Positions 35,400-43,819 are shown, counted from the stretch's first letter. The stretch is DNA of 64,000 nt from Dongia_A sp039808885 (GCA_039808885.1 JBDHTX010000010.1:1-64000); one strand, 5' to 3'. Notes: generated from the sequence alone by a model not told the origin. Numbers and translations are program-made.

Positions 35400-35827
35400 A
35401 CTCTATCGCAGAGGACCGCGTCGCGCCAATCACTTTGAACCCGGCACGCGATGCCGACGTCCCCGCGACGCCGGCCGGCATGACCTGGCCGGAAGCAAAA
35501 AAGGCAGGCCCCTTGGAGCCTGCCTTCACTGCTGATCTTTAAAGTCCGGATCGCTCTTGGGGCGACCTCTGGTACCCATCATCCCAGAACTTGGACCGTG
35601 GCCTGCGCCATCTTGGACTTCTGCCGAGGCGTGATTCCTCAGCGGGTTGGAAAACTATCTCAGGACCATGACGGAGTCACGCGGAAACTTCATGCCTGCC
35701 CTGCAGCATCGGAATGCGGAAAGACAGGCAAAACCCCTGCAGTGGCGCCACGCAATGGGGCCACGCAAACCTTTGGTTTTCTCGGGGAAATCAGCAGCCG
35801 GCGAACGGACCGCCAGCGCCGGGCGGC
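35400..35827. other. Gap of 428 bases upstream of hydA and downstream of tRNA-His
   Basis: It holds the hydA promoter side next to 35400, a terminator (35496-35526) and about 300 bases between tRNA-His and that terminator. I see no protein gene above 30 codons that looks real; an 18-residue frame (35526-35582, minus) ends right at the terminator. Confidence 0.4.
35496..35526 (-). terminator. Rho-independent terminator downstream of tRNA-His
   Basis: AAGGCAGGC at 35501-35509 pairs with GCCTGCCTT at 35518-35526 (loop of 8); on the minus strand it is followed by a T-run (35497-35502 read in reverse). It is about 300 bases beyond the tRNA. Confidence 0.8.
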
Positions 35828-35905
35828 TGGGGCGAGTGACGGGACTTGAACCCGCAGCCCCCAGATCCACAATCTGGTGCTCTAACCAATTGAGCTACAC
35901 CCGCC
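35828..35905 (-). tRNA. tRNA-His (GTG)
   Basis: Acceptor GCGGGTG pairs with CACTCGC; D-arm GCTC-N-GAGC; anticodon arm CCAGA-TTGTGGA-TCTGG with GTG anticodon; T arm GCGGG-TTCAAGT-CCCGT. CCA is encoded (35828-35830). The extra G at 35905 faces C73 (35831), as in most bacterial tRNA-His. Confidence 0.96.
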
Positions 35906-35916
35906 GCCGCGCGGGC

Positions 35917-35945
35917 GGTCTAAACCAGCCCGGCGGCGGGGTCAA
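35917..35945 (-). promoter_or_regulatory. Sigma-70 promoter of tRNA-His
   Basis: On the minus strand TTGACC (-35, 35940-35945) and TAGACC (-10, 35917-35922) are separated by exactly 17 bases, and the tRNA begins about 12 bases after the -10 box. Confidence 0.65.
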
Positions 35946-36094
35946 GAGCGGCCGGCCAATGCCCCTCCCGCGCGTGTCGTCATTCCGCAAAATCCTGTCG
36001 GGGAATGCGACCTGCGACCCCGGCCGACTCACTAAAATCCGCGGCCGAAACGCCCGGTCGGTTCCGGGACCCCGGCTAGAGAGAGGATACCAAC

Positions 36095-37282
36095 ATGCTG
36101 CAGCTCGCCAGCGGAATGAGCCGCCTCGGCACCGAATCCGCCTTCGAGGTCCTGGCCCGCGCCAAGGCGCTGGAGGCCCAGGGCAAGTCGATCATCAGCC
36201 TGTCGATCGGCCAGCCCGACTTCCAGACCCCCGCCCATATCGTCGAGGCGGCGATCAAGGCGCTGAAGGACGGCCATCATGGCTACACCCCGGCCAACGG
36301 CATCCCGCAGGTGCGCGAGGCGGTGGCCGCCGACCTGCACCGCCGCCATGGCGTCAACGTCGACCCGGGCAACGTGCTGATCGTGCCGGGCGGCAAGGTC
36401 ACCATGTTCTTCGCCATCTCGATGTTCGGCGAGGCCGGCGCCGAGATCATCTATCCGAACCCGGGTTTCCCGATCTACGAGAGCGCCATCAAGTTCGTCG
36501 GCGCCACCCCGGTGCCGCTGCCGCTGCTGGAAGAGAACGGCTTCGGCTTCAAGGCGGAGGATGTGCTCTCGCGCATCACGCCGAAGACAAGGCTCATCAT
36601 TGTCAACTCGCCCGCCAACCCGACCGGCGGCATCTGCGTCAAGGCGGAGATCGACAAGCTGGTCGCCGGCCTCGCCAAGCACCCGAACGTCGCCATCATG
36701 TCGGACGAGATCTATTCCGAGATGCTCTATGACGGCAACGTGCACACCAGCCTGCTGAAATACCCGGAGATCGCCGATCGGCTGATCGTGCTCGACGGCT
36801 GGTCGAAGACCTACGCGATGACCGGCTGGCGCATGGGCTATTCGGTATGGCCCAAGTCGCTGATCGACCACGCCACGCGGCTTTGCATCAACGTGCATTC
36901 CTGCGTCAACGCCGCCGCCCAGTGGGCCGGCATCGCCGCCCTGCAGGGCCCGCGCGGCGAAATCGACAAGATGATGAAGGCGTTCGACGAGCGCCGGAAG
37001 TTCGTGGTGGCGGAGCTGAACAAGCTGCCCGGCGTGTCCTGCATCACGCCGCTCGGCGCCTTCTACGCCTTCCCCAACATCAAGGGGACCGGCCTGAAGT
37101 CGAAGCAGATGGAAGTGGGCCTGCTGGACGAGGCGGGCGTCGCCTCGATCGCCGGCACCAGTTTCGGTTCCTATGGCGAGGGCTACCTGCGCATCTCCTA
37201 CGCCAACAGCCTGGACAACATCGCCGAGGCGATCCGGCGCATGGGCGGCTTCCTGGAGAAGCGGCGCAAGGCGGCGGAATAA
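36095..37282 (+). CDS. PLP-dependent aminotransferase, class I/II (AspC-like)
   Basis: Protein of 395 residues. IIPLSIGQPDF-like SLSIGQPDFQTPAHIVEAA, NSPANPTGGICVK, DEIYSEMLYDG, and the PLP lysine in LDGWSKTYAMTGWRMGY are present, so the cofactor site is complete. The YLRISYANSL Arg near the end binds the substrate carboxylate. Similar alphaproteobacterial enzymes use aspartate or alanine, but substrate is not resolved. GAGAGG lies 13 bases ahead of the ATG. It follows tRNA-His in the opposite direction and a hairpin follows the stop. Confidence 0.9.
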   Translation: MLQLASGMSRLGTESAFEVLARAKALEAQGKSIISLSIGQPDFQTPAHIVEAAIKALKDGHHGYTPANGIPQVREAVAADLHRRHGVNVDPGNVLIVPGGKVTMFFAISMFGEAGAEIIYPNPGFPIYESAIKFVGATPVPLPLLEENGFGFKAEDVLSRITPKTRLIIVNSPANPTGGICVKAEIDKLVAGLAKHPNVAIMSDEIYSEMLYDGNVHTSLLKYPEIADRLIVLDGWSKTYAMTGWRMGYSVWPKSLIDHATRLCINVHSCVNAAAQWAGIAALQGPRGEIDKMMKAFDERRKFVVAELNKLPGVSCITPLGAFYAFPNIKGTGLKSKQMEVGLLDEAGVASIAGTSFGSYGEGYLRISYANSLDNIAEAIRRMGGFLEKRRKAAE

Positions 37283-37306
37283 ACCCGCCGCCCTTGCCGG
37301 TGAAGA

Positions 37307-37618
37307 TCAGGGCTGCGGCGCCGACGTGCCGCAGCCCGTTTCATTTGCGGCGGCATCCTCAGGCGCGGGCGGCAAAGACTCGGTCCAGCCGAGATCGAAG
37401 CCTGGATCCTGTTCGTCGTCCGCATCGTTGAAGGTGAGCGGATCCCCCGCCGGGATCGCCGGCGGCACCGTGGCCACGGTCGCGATCTCCGCACATCCGA
37501 AATCGGCCGGTAAAGTGATGGCGGCCTGCTGCTGCAGGTCCGGGGCCGCTTCGCGCGGGTGGCCTGACAGGCCCAGGAACAGGGCGGCGAAAGCGAGGGT
37601 CGGATTGATTGCATCCAT
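37307..37618 (-). CDS. Hypothetical small protein
   Basis: Frame of 103 residues from ATG 37618 with GGAGG ten bases upstream. Residues 5-20 are hydrophobic but have no preceding basic residues, so a signal peptide is doubtful; the rest is acidic and Pro-rich, with two cysteines. The last ten codons coincide with the hairpin that follows the aminotransferase gene, which weakens the case. No family recognised. Confidence 0.35.
   Translation of the reverse strand: MDAINPTLAFAALFLGLSGHPREAAPDLQQQAAITLPADFGCAEIATVATVPPAIPAGDPLTFNDADDEQDPGFDLGWTESLPPAPEDAAANETGCGTSAPQP
37310..37345 (+). terminator. Hairpin terminator after the aminotransferase gene
   Basis: GGGCTGCGGC (37310-37319) pairs with GCCGCAGCCC (37328-37337), loop of 8, followed by GTTTCATTT. 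27 bases after the stop. Confidence 0.6.
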
Positions 37619-37746
37619 GGCCGCGGCGCCTCCTTCGAGCGCATATCCCCCGCTCGATCAAATGCGCCCTCGTCCGTTCAAACGCCAGTGACGAATTGTC
37701 GCCTAAGCTCCTGAATTGCCGCCGTTTCCCAAATGAAGCGGTTTTA

Positions 37747-37956
37747 TCATGGTAATGTCACCGACGCGCCCAAAGACAGGCTGGATTTGAGCCAATAGCC
37801 GCGGCGGCGGGCGACCTTTTCCTTGGCCCTTTGCGCCGCGCCCACGCTCAGGTCGGCCACGCGCGCATCGCTGGCCGCCTTCAAATCTGCGACCTGCGCC
37901 TGGTCCGCAGTGGCGCGATTGATCGCAGCGCTGATCGCGCTTGTTCTCTCATGCAT
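37747..37956 (-). CDS. Small hypothetical frame
   Basis: 69 residues from ATG 37956; Ala-rich helical N-terminal half and a basic stretch (AQRAKEKVARRR) at 41-52. No ribosome site and no family seen. Possible but weak. Confidence 0.25.
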   Translation of the reverse strand: MHERTSAISAAINRATADQAQVADLKAASDARVADLSVGAAQRAKEKVARRRGYWLKSSLSLGASVTLP

Positions 37957-38017
37957 CCGGCGGCGGCACGCGCCAACGCCAGCGACCCGAAGACCTCATC
38001 TGGCCACCGCTCGTCGA

Positions 38018-38036
38018 CTGCCTGTTTTTCAGGCAG
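38018..38036. other. Small perfect stem-loop upstream of glnB
   Basis: CTGCCTG-TTTTT-CAGGCAG, 7-bp stem. It lies about 80 bases ahead of the sigma-54 promoter and could be a protein site or a short terminator; the T-run is in the loop rather than after the stem. Confidence 0.35.
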
Positions 38037-38118
38037 CGGCGATTAAAACCTGGGCAAGGATCGGTGTTGAACCCACTGGAAAATGGCGTAAAGCTGCGCC
38101 GCCGCGTTCGAGCCCAGC

Positions 38119-38135
38119 TTGGCACGGCCCTTGCT
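38119..38135 (+). promoter_or_regulatory. Sigma-54 (RpoN) promoter of glnB-glnA
   Basis: TTGGCACGGCCCTTGCT matches the -24/-12 consensus (YTGGCACGRNNNTTGCW) at every fixed position. The predicted start is near 38146, giving a leader of about 26 bases before glnB. No clear NtrC site was found by eye. Confidence 0.9.
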
Positions 38136-38171
38136 GATACGCGTACGGTCGCAGGCCATTCAGGTGTCGAA

Positions 38172-38510
38172 ATGAAGAAAATCGAAGCCATCATCAAGCC
38201 GTTCAAGCTGGACGAAGTTAAGGACGCCCTGCACGAGGTGGGCATCCAGGGGTTGACCGTCACCGAAGCCAAGGGCTTCGGCCGTCAAAAGGGCCACACG
38301 GAACTCTATCGCGGCGCCGAATACGTCGTCGATTTCCTGCCCAAGATGAAGCTGGAAGTCGTCGTCGAGGATCACATGGTGGAGCGCGCCATCGAGGCGA
38401 TCCGCCAGGCGGCCGCGACCGGACGCATCGGCGACGGCAAGATCTTCGTGCTCAACGTCGAGGAAGCGATCCGCATCCGCACCGGCGAGCGCGGCCCGGA
38501 GGCCATCTAG
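38172..38510 (+). CDS. glnB: Nitrogen regulatory protein PII
   Basis: Protein of 112 residues, the standard PII length. It senses 2-oxoglutarate and ATP/ADP and controls GlnE/NtrB activity. MKKIEAIIKPFKLDEVKDAL opens it; the T-loop GHTELYRGAEY ends at Tyr51, the uridylylation site; the C-terminal GKIFVLNVEEAIRIRTGE is the PII signature. The perfect sigma-54 promoter upstream and glnA downstream (100 bases) are the classical alphaproteobacterial glnBA operon. Confidence 0.96.
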   Translation: MKKIEAIIKPFKLDEVKDALHEVGIQGLTVTEAKGFGRQKGHTELYRGAEYVVDFLPKMKLEVVVEDHMVERAIEAIRQAAATGRIGDGKIFVLNVEEAIRIRTGERGPEAI

Positions 38511-38610
38511 CCCAACAGACACGGCCGCGATCGAACGGCCGCCCCGCATCGGCGCTACGACCGATTCAACGTTTCAACAACAATCCAACCGCTGAGATCA
38601 GGAAGGTATC

Positions 38611-40020
38611 ATGTCGCACGTCAAGAAAGTGCTGGAACTCATCAAGAAGGAAGAGATCCAGTATGTCGATTTCCGCTTCACCGACCCGCAGGGCCAGTGG
38701 CAGCACCTGGCGCATCACGTCTCGACCATCGATGAGGACTTCCTCACCGAGGGCCTGATGTTCGACGGCTCGTCCATCGCCGGCTGGAAGGCGATCAACG
38801 AATCCGACATGACGCTGCTGCCGGATTGCTCGACCGCGGTCATGGACCCCTTCTCCGCCCAGAAGCTGCTGGTCATCTTCTGCGACGTGCTGGAGCCGCT
38901 GACCGGCCAGAACTACGGCCGCGACCCGCGCTCGATCGCCAAGAAGGCGGAAGCCTATGTGAAGAGCTCGGGCATCGGCGACACCGCGTTCTTCGGCCCC
39001 GAAGCCGAGTTCTTCGTGTTCGACGACGTGCGCTACGACGTCAAGATGAACCAGACTTTCGTCTACCTCGATTCCGAGGAAGGCCCCTATGTCTCGGGCA
39101 AGAAGTTCGAGGAAGGCAACCACGGCCACCGCATGAAGGTTAAGGGCGGCTATTTCCCGGTCGCCCCGCTGGATTCCGGCGGCGACCTGCGCTCCGAGAT
39201 GCTGTCGACCCTGCACGCCATGGGCGTCGAGGTCGAGAAGCACCACCACGAAGTGGCGCCGAGCCAGCACGAGCTGGGCGTGAAGTTCGGCACCCTGGTG
39301 CAGTGCGCCGACGCCATGATCAAGTACAAGTATGTGGTGAAGAACGTCGCCCACGCCTACGGCAAGACGGCGACCTTCATGCCGAAGCCGATCAAGGGCG
39401 ACAACGGCTCGGGCATGCACGTGCACCAGTCGATCTGGAAGAACGGCCAGCCGCTCTTCGCCGGGAACGGCTATGCCGACCTGTCGGAGATGGCGCTCTA
39501 CTACATCGGCGGCATCATCAAGCACGCCAAGGCCATCAACGCCTTCACCAACCCGACGACCAACAGCTACAAGCGCCTGATCCCGGGCTTCGAAGCGCCG
39601 GTGCTGCTGGCCTATTCTTCGCGCAACCGCTCGGCCTCCTGCCGCATCCCGTATGTGGCGAGCCCGAAGGGCAAGCGCGTCGAGGTCCGCTTCCCGGATC
39701 CGCTGGCCAATCCCTATCTCGCCTTCTCGGCGATGCTGATGGCCGGCCTGGACGGCATCCAGAACAAGATCCATCCGGGCGACCCGATGGACAAGAACCT
39801 CTACGACCTGCCGCCGGAGGAGCTGTCCAACGTCCCGACCGTCTGCGGCTCGCTGCGCGAGGCGCTGCAGTCGCTGCAGGCCGACCACTCGTTCCTGCTG
39901 AAGGGCGACGTGTTCAACAAGGACTTCATCGACTCCTATCTCGAGCTGAAGTGGGAAGAGGTCTACGCCCTCGAGCACACGCCGCACCCGATCGAGTACC
40001 AGATGTACTATTCCGGCTGA
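38611..40020 (+). CDS. glnA: Glutamine synthetase type I
   Basis: Protein of 469 residues; ATP-dependent ammonia assimilation to glutamine, a dodecamer. LMFDGSSIAGWKAINESDM, GPEAEFFVFDDVRYD, the ATP site KPIKGDNGSGMHVHQS and the flap EFVAPS-like VAPSQHELG are present. The adenylylation site Tyr398 (NLYDLPPEE) is intact, so GlnE control is expected. GGAAGG precedes ATG 38611. A strong terminator follows. Confidence 0.97.
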   Translation: MSHVKKVLELIKKEEIQYVDFRFTDPQGQWQHLAHHVSTIDEDFLTEGLMFDGSSIAGWKAINESDMTLLPDCSTAVMDPFSAQKLLVIFCDVLEPLTGQNYGRDPRSIAKKAEAYVKSSGIGDTAFFGPEAEFFVFDDVRYDVKMNQTFVYLDSEEGPYVSGKKFEEGNHGHRMKVKGGYFPVAPLDSGGDLRSEMLSTLHAMGVEVEKHHHEVAPSQHELGVKFGTLVQCADAMIKYKYVVKNVAHAYGKTATFMPKPIKGDNGSGMHVHQSIWKNGQPLFAGNGYADLSEMALYYIGGIIKHAKAINAFTNPTTNSYKRLIPGFEAPVLLAYSSRNRSASCRIPYVASPKGKRVEVRFPDPLANPYLAFSAMLMAGLDGIQNKIHPGDPMDKNLYDLPPEELSNVPTVCGSLREALQSLQADHSFLLKGDVFNKDFIDSYLELKWEEVYALEHTPHPIEYQMYYSG

Positions 40021-40049
40021 TCGCCGGCCTGCGACACCGGCGTTCCGAG

Positions 40050-40090
40050 CGCCCGCCCGAAGCGACCCTTCGGGCGGGCGTTCTTTTTAT
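40050..40090 (+). terminator. Strong Rho-independent terminator of glnBA
   Basis: GCCCGCCCGAAG (40051-40062) pairs with CTTCGGGCGGGC (40068-40079), followed by TTCTTTTTAT. Confidence 0.95.
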
Positions 40091-40138
40091 CCGGCGCGCG
40101 TCGGGCTAGTGTGGCCTCCCAATCGCTGGAAGGCCGCC

Positions 40139-41278
40139 ATGAAGAACACCCAATCCCAAGACACCCTTTGCGCCCAGGCCCTGGGCTGGATCGAGCCGAA
40201 GACCAAGGCGCTGGTCCAGCCGGTCCATCTCGCCACCACCTTCGAGCGCGACCCGGACAACGAATACAGCAGCGGCTATTCCTACATTCGCAACGAGAAC
40301 CCGAGCTGGGACCAGGCCGAGCAGCTGCTGACCCGGCTGGAGGGCGGCGCCGCCTCGCTGCTGTTCTCCTCCGGCATGGCGGCGGCCACGTCGCCGTTCC
40401 TGGCGCTGAAGCCGGGCGACCACGTCATCGCCCCGGAGGTGATGTATTGGGGCCTGCGCAACTGGCTGGTCGGGATCGGCCGGAATTGGGGTCTCGGCGT
40501 CGATTTCGTCGACATGACCGATCCGGCGCAGGTCCGCGCGGCGATCCAGCCCGGCAAGACCCGCATCGTGTGGGCCGAAACGCCGTCGAACCCCATGTGG
40601 CAGGTCTTCGACATCGCCGCCCTGGCGGAGATCGCCCATGCGGCGGGCGCCCTGCTGGCGGTGGATTCGACCGTGGCGACACCGGTGCAGACCCGGCCGA
40701 TCGACCTCGGCGCCGACCTGGTGATGCATGCGGCCACCAAATACCTGAACGGCCATTCCGATGTCCTGGCCGGGACCCTGACCAGCGCGCGGGACGACGC
40801 ATACTGGCAGCGCATCCACGCGGTGCGGACCAGCGGCGGCGCGGTCCTGGGCAGCTTCGAGGCCTGGCTGCTGCTGCGCGGCATGCGCACCCTGCCCCTG
40901 CGGGTCCGGCAGGCCAGCGCCAATGCCCTGTTCCTGGCCGAACGCCTGGAGCGCCACCCGCGCGTCGCCGCGGTGCTCTATCCCGGCCTGCCAAGCCATC
41001 CGCAGCACGCCGTTGCGCAGCGGCAGATGCAGGGCGGCTTCGGCGGCATGCTGTCGATCCGCGTCAAGGGCGGCGAAGCGGCGGCCATCGCCTGCGCCGC
41101 CAAGGTCCGGCTGTGGAAGCGGGCCACCTCGCTCGGCGGGGTCGAGAGCCTGATCGAGCACCGCGCCTCGATCGAAGGCGCCGGCTCGCCGGTGCCGAAG
41201 GACCTGCTGCGGCTGTCGACCGGAATCGAGGATGCCACGGAATTGCTGGCCGACCTGGCCCAGGCGCTCGAACCTTGA
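40139..41278 (+). CDS. Cys/Met metabolism PLP-dependent enzyme (cystathionine beta-lyase/gamma-synthase family)
   Basis: Protein of 379 residues. SGYSYIRNENPSWDQAEQLL, FSSGMAAATSPFLALKPGDH, and the PLP Lys in HAATKYLNGHSDV are typical. The SLGGVESLIEHRAS stretch near the end is the family substrate loop. ATG 40139 has GGAAGG ahead. The family catalyses beta- or gamma-elimination or replacement in methionine and cysteine metabolism; MetC versus MetB versus a related lyase is not resolved. It follows the glnA terminator, so it is a separate unit. Confidence 0.85.
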   Translation: MKNTQSQDTLCAQALGWIEPKTKALVQPVHLATTFERDPDNEYSSGYSYIRNENPSWDQAEQLLTRLEGGAASLLFSSGMAAATSPFLALKPGDHVIAPEVMYWGLRNWLVGIGRNWGLGVDFVDMTDPAQVRAAIQPGKTRIVWAETPSNPMWQVFDIAALAEIAHAAGALLAVDSTVATPVQTRPIDLGADLVMHAATKYLNGHSDVLAGTLTSARDDAYWQRIHAVRTSGGAVLGSFEAWLLLRGMRTLPLRVRQASANALFLAERLERHPRVAAVLYPGLPSHPQHAVAQRQMQGGFGGMLSIRVKGGEAAAIACAAKVRLWKRATSLGGVESLIEHRASIEGAGSPVPKDLLRLSTGIEDATELLADLAQALEP

Positions 41279-41340
41279 CCTGACGCGCCGCCACGCCGCG
41301 TGCTTCACGGCATCGGTCGGCGGGGCTGAGTCTATGCTCC

Positions 41341-42078
41341 GTGCGCTATGTCCTCGCCTTTCTCGCGGCTGTCTGGCTGGTGCAGATCCCAGGTATCGCG
41401 CCGGCGGATGAAATTCGTACCGACGTCAACATCGTCACCGGCCTCGATGTTTCCGGCTCGATCGAGGCCAAGGAGACGCAGATCCAGATCGACGGCCTGG
41501 CGATGGCGATCCGCTCGCCGGAAGTCATCGCCGCGATCCGCAGCGGCCGGCACGGCCGGGTCGGCTTCGCCGTCTTCGTCTGGGCCAACGGCAATCTTCC
41601 GGTCTTTGCCGAATGGCGCCAGATTGCATCGGCGGAGGATGCGCTGGCACTCTCAGAGGAGCTTTCCCTGCGTCTGCATGCGATCTTGGAATCGACGGCT
41701 GCGCTGAAACTCGGCGAACTCACGGACCTCTCCGGCGCCATTGCCTTCGGCGGCGCCATGCTCCTGGCGGCGCCCTATCCCACCGACCACGCGATCCTCA
41801 ACATCATGGGCAATGGCCTGGACAACGTCGCGGAAGGACCGGAGCGGGCGCGCAATATCCTGGTTGCCCAGGGCGTCACCATCAATGGCGTGGTGATCGG
41901 CCACGACAGAGGCGTCATCGGGTATTTCCGCCGCAACGTCATCGGCGGCCCGGCGGCCTTCGTGCTTCCGGCCGGCGAGCCGCAGACGCTGGTCGACGTG
42001 TTCAAGCGCAAATTCGTGACGGAGATCGTCTGGAATGCCGGGCGAGCCGAAGACGGCGCAGCTCAGCCGTTGCGGTAG
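41341..42078 (+). CDS. DUF1194 domain (VWA-like) secreted protein
   Basis: Protein of 245 residues from GTG 41341. A hydrophobic N-terminus (4-20, then PADE) looks like a signal peptide. NIVTGLDVSGSIEAKETQIQ supplies the D-x-S-x-S metal motif of a von Willebrand A fold, and FGGAMLLAAPYPTDHAILNIMG fits DUF1194. Function is unknown. It ends inside the gamma-carbonic anhydrase gene (16 bases, convergent). Confidence 0.75.
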   Translation: MRYVLAFLAAVWLVQIPGIAPADEIRTDVNIVTGLDVSGSIEAKETQIQIDGLAMAIRSPEVIAAIRSGRHGRVGFAVFVWANGNLPVFAEWRQIASAEDALALSEELSLRLHAILESTAALKLGELTDLSGAIAFGGAMLLAAPYPTDHAILNIMGNGLDNVAEGPERARNILVAQGVTINGVVIGHDRGVIGYFRRNVIGGPAAFVLPAGEPQTLVDVFKRKFVTEIVWNAGRAEDGAAQPLR

Positions 42079-42596
42079 CTTGCCGCCATCTCGCAGTAAT
42101 GCTGGGCGGAATAGACGAAGTATTTGAGTTCCGCCTCGCTCAAGCTGCGCATCAGCTTGGCCGGGCTGCCGGCCCACAGCTCGCCCCGCTTCACCCGCTT
42201 GCCGGGCGTCACCAGGGCGCCGGCGGCGACCATGGCGCCGGTCTCCACCACCACGCCGTCCATGACGCAGGCCTTCATGCCGACGAAACAGCCGTCTTCG
42301 AGCGTGCAGGCGTGGATCAGCGCCATGTGGCCGATGGTGATGTCGGAGCCGATGGTGGTCTTGGTGCCGGCCGCCCCGGCACGCTCGTGATTGACGTGGA
42401 TGATGGTGCCGTCCTGGATGTTGGTGCGCTCGCCGACGCGGATGGAATTGCCGTCGCCGCGCAGCACGCAGCCGTACCAGACGGAGCTCTCGGCGCCGAT
42501 CTGCACGTCGCCGATCACCACCGCCGTCTCGGCGATGAAGACACTGGGCGCGATGACCGGCATCACGCCATGATGCGGGCGAACCAGGCCGCTCAT
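42063..42596 (-). CDS. Gamma carbonic anhydrase family protein
   Basis: Protein of 177 residues made of left-handed beta-helix hexapeptide repeats. The three zinc-binding His positions are seen: H67 (DGTIIHVNHE), H90 and H95 (TIGHMALIHAC). IRVGERTNIQDGTIIH and GKRVKRGELWAGSPAKLMR match the YrdA/CaiE family. Actual carbonic anhydrase activity is not certain; ferripyochelin-binding annotation also exists. Its start overlaps argC's stop by 4 bases (ATGA), so it is cotranscribed with argC. Confidence 0.92.
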   Translation of the reverse strand: MSGLVRPHHGVMPVIAPSVFIAETAVVIGDVQIGAESSVWYGCVLRGDGNSIRVGERTNIQDGTIIHVNHERAGAAGTKTTIGSDITIGHMALIHACTLEDGCFVGMKACVMDGVVVETGAMVAAGALVTPGKRVKRGELWAGSPAKLMRSLSEAELKYFVYSAQHYCEMAASYRNG

Positions 42597-43639
42597 GGAA
42601 ACAGCGGCAATTGCTCGAGCGCCGTCTCCTCGGCGAAGCCGGCCATGACGTTCATGTTCTGCACCGCCTGGCCGGAGGCGCCCTTCACCAGGTTGTCCTC
42701 CACCGCCATCAGGATGGCGCGGCCGGGCACCCGGTCGGCATGGACCGACATGATGACGAAATTGCTGCCGCGCACATGCCGCGTCGCCGGCGCCGCACCG
42801 TTGGGCAGCACCTTCACGAAATACTCATCCCGGTAGCGGTCGGCGAGCGCCGCGCGCAGCTTGTCGACCGTCGCCCCCGCCGCCAGCTTCACGTAGATGG
42901 TGGCGAGGATGCCGCGGCTCATCGGCATCAGGTGCGGGGTGAAGTTGACGATGATGGGCTTGCCGGCGGCCGCGCTCAGCCCCTGCTCGATCTCGGGCGC
43001 ATGGCGATGGCTGGCGACGCCATAGGCGTGGATGCCCTCGGTCACCTCGGAATAGAGGCTGCCCTGCTTGGCATCGCGCCCGGCGCCGGTGACGCCCGAC
43101 TTGGCGTCGATGATGATGTCGTCGGCGACGATCAGCCCGGCCTTGATCAGCGGGATCAGCGGCAGCTGCGCCGCGGTCGGATAGCAGCCCGGATTGGCTA
43201 CCAGCCGCGCCCTACGCACGGCGTCGCGGTTGAGCTCGGTCAGGCCGTAGACGGCCTCCTTCTGCAACTCGGGCGCCAGGTGCGCGTGGCCGTACCAGGT
43301 GGCATAGGCGTCGAGGTCGGTCAGCCGGAAGTCGGCCGAGAGGTCGACGACGCGCAGATGCGCCGGCAGCTTGGCGACGACCTCCTGGGTCAGGCCGTGC
43401 GGCAGGCAGCAGAAGACGAAATCAACGCCCGTCCAGTCGACCTCGTCGATCTTGGTCAGGGTCGGCAGGTCGGCCAGCACCAGCTGCGGGAAGACCTCGG
43501 AAGCAGGCTTGCCGGCCTGGCGGTCGGCGGTGAGCGCCACGATCCGGACATGCGGATGGCGCGACAGCAGGCGCACGAGCTCGGCTCCGGTATAGCCGCT
43601 GGCACCCAGGATCGCGATTCTCAGCTTGTTGCTCGCCAT
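42593..43639 (-). CDS. argC: N-acetyl-gamma-glutamyl-phosphate reductase
   Basis: Protein of 348 residues; reduces N-acetylglutamyl phosphate to the semialdehyde with NADPH in arginine synthesis. The Rossmann start IAILGASGYTGAELVRLL, nucleophile Cys152 in VANPGCYPTAAQL, and the histidine segment FTPHLMPMSRGILAT are present. The N-terminus MASNKLR places it as the usual long ArgC. Heads a two-gene unit with the gamma carbonic anhydrase. Confidence 0.97.
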   Translation of the reverse strand: MASNKLRIAILGASGYTGAELVRLLSRHPHVRIVALTADRQAGKPASEVFPQLVLADLPTLTKIDEVDWTGVDFVFCCLPHGLTQEVVAKLPAHLRVVDLSADFRLTDLDAYATWYGHAHLAPELQKEAVYGLTELNRDAVRRARLVANPGCYPTAAQLPLIPLIKAGLIVADDIIIDAKSGVTGAGRDAKQGSLYSEVTEGIHAYGVASHRHAPEIEQGLSAAAGKPIIVNFTPHLMPMSRGILATIYVKLAAGATVDKLRAALADRYRDEYFVKVLPNGAAPATRHVRGSNFVIMSVHADRVPGRAILMAVEDNLVKGASGQAVQNMNVMAGFAEETALEQLPLFP

Positions 43640-43819
43640 GTCCGACCTCGAATTGGACCAGTCCCACGGGGGACTCCGGCGGGAGTGCTAGCGAAACCGG
43701 GGGCTGTGGACAAGTGAAAACACTGTACCGGCCGCCCGGGATTCCGGCCCGCCTGGACCAAGTTGCGCCCTCATCCGCCAGGCCTTACCGTCCCTTCCCG
43801 ACACAATGCGGGAAGAAAC

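Noticed and set aside
35526..35582. 18-residue frame as a protein-coding gene
   Set aside because: No ribosome site and no known family; mentioned only as part of the tRNA tail.
38018..38036. Stem-loop CTGCCTG-TTTTT-CAGGCAG as a terminator
   Set aside because: The T-run is in the loop and no gene ends before it in either direction; too short to be confident.
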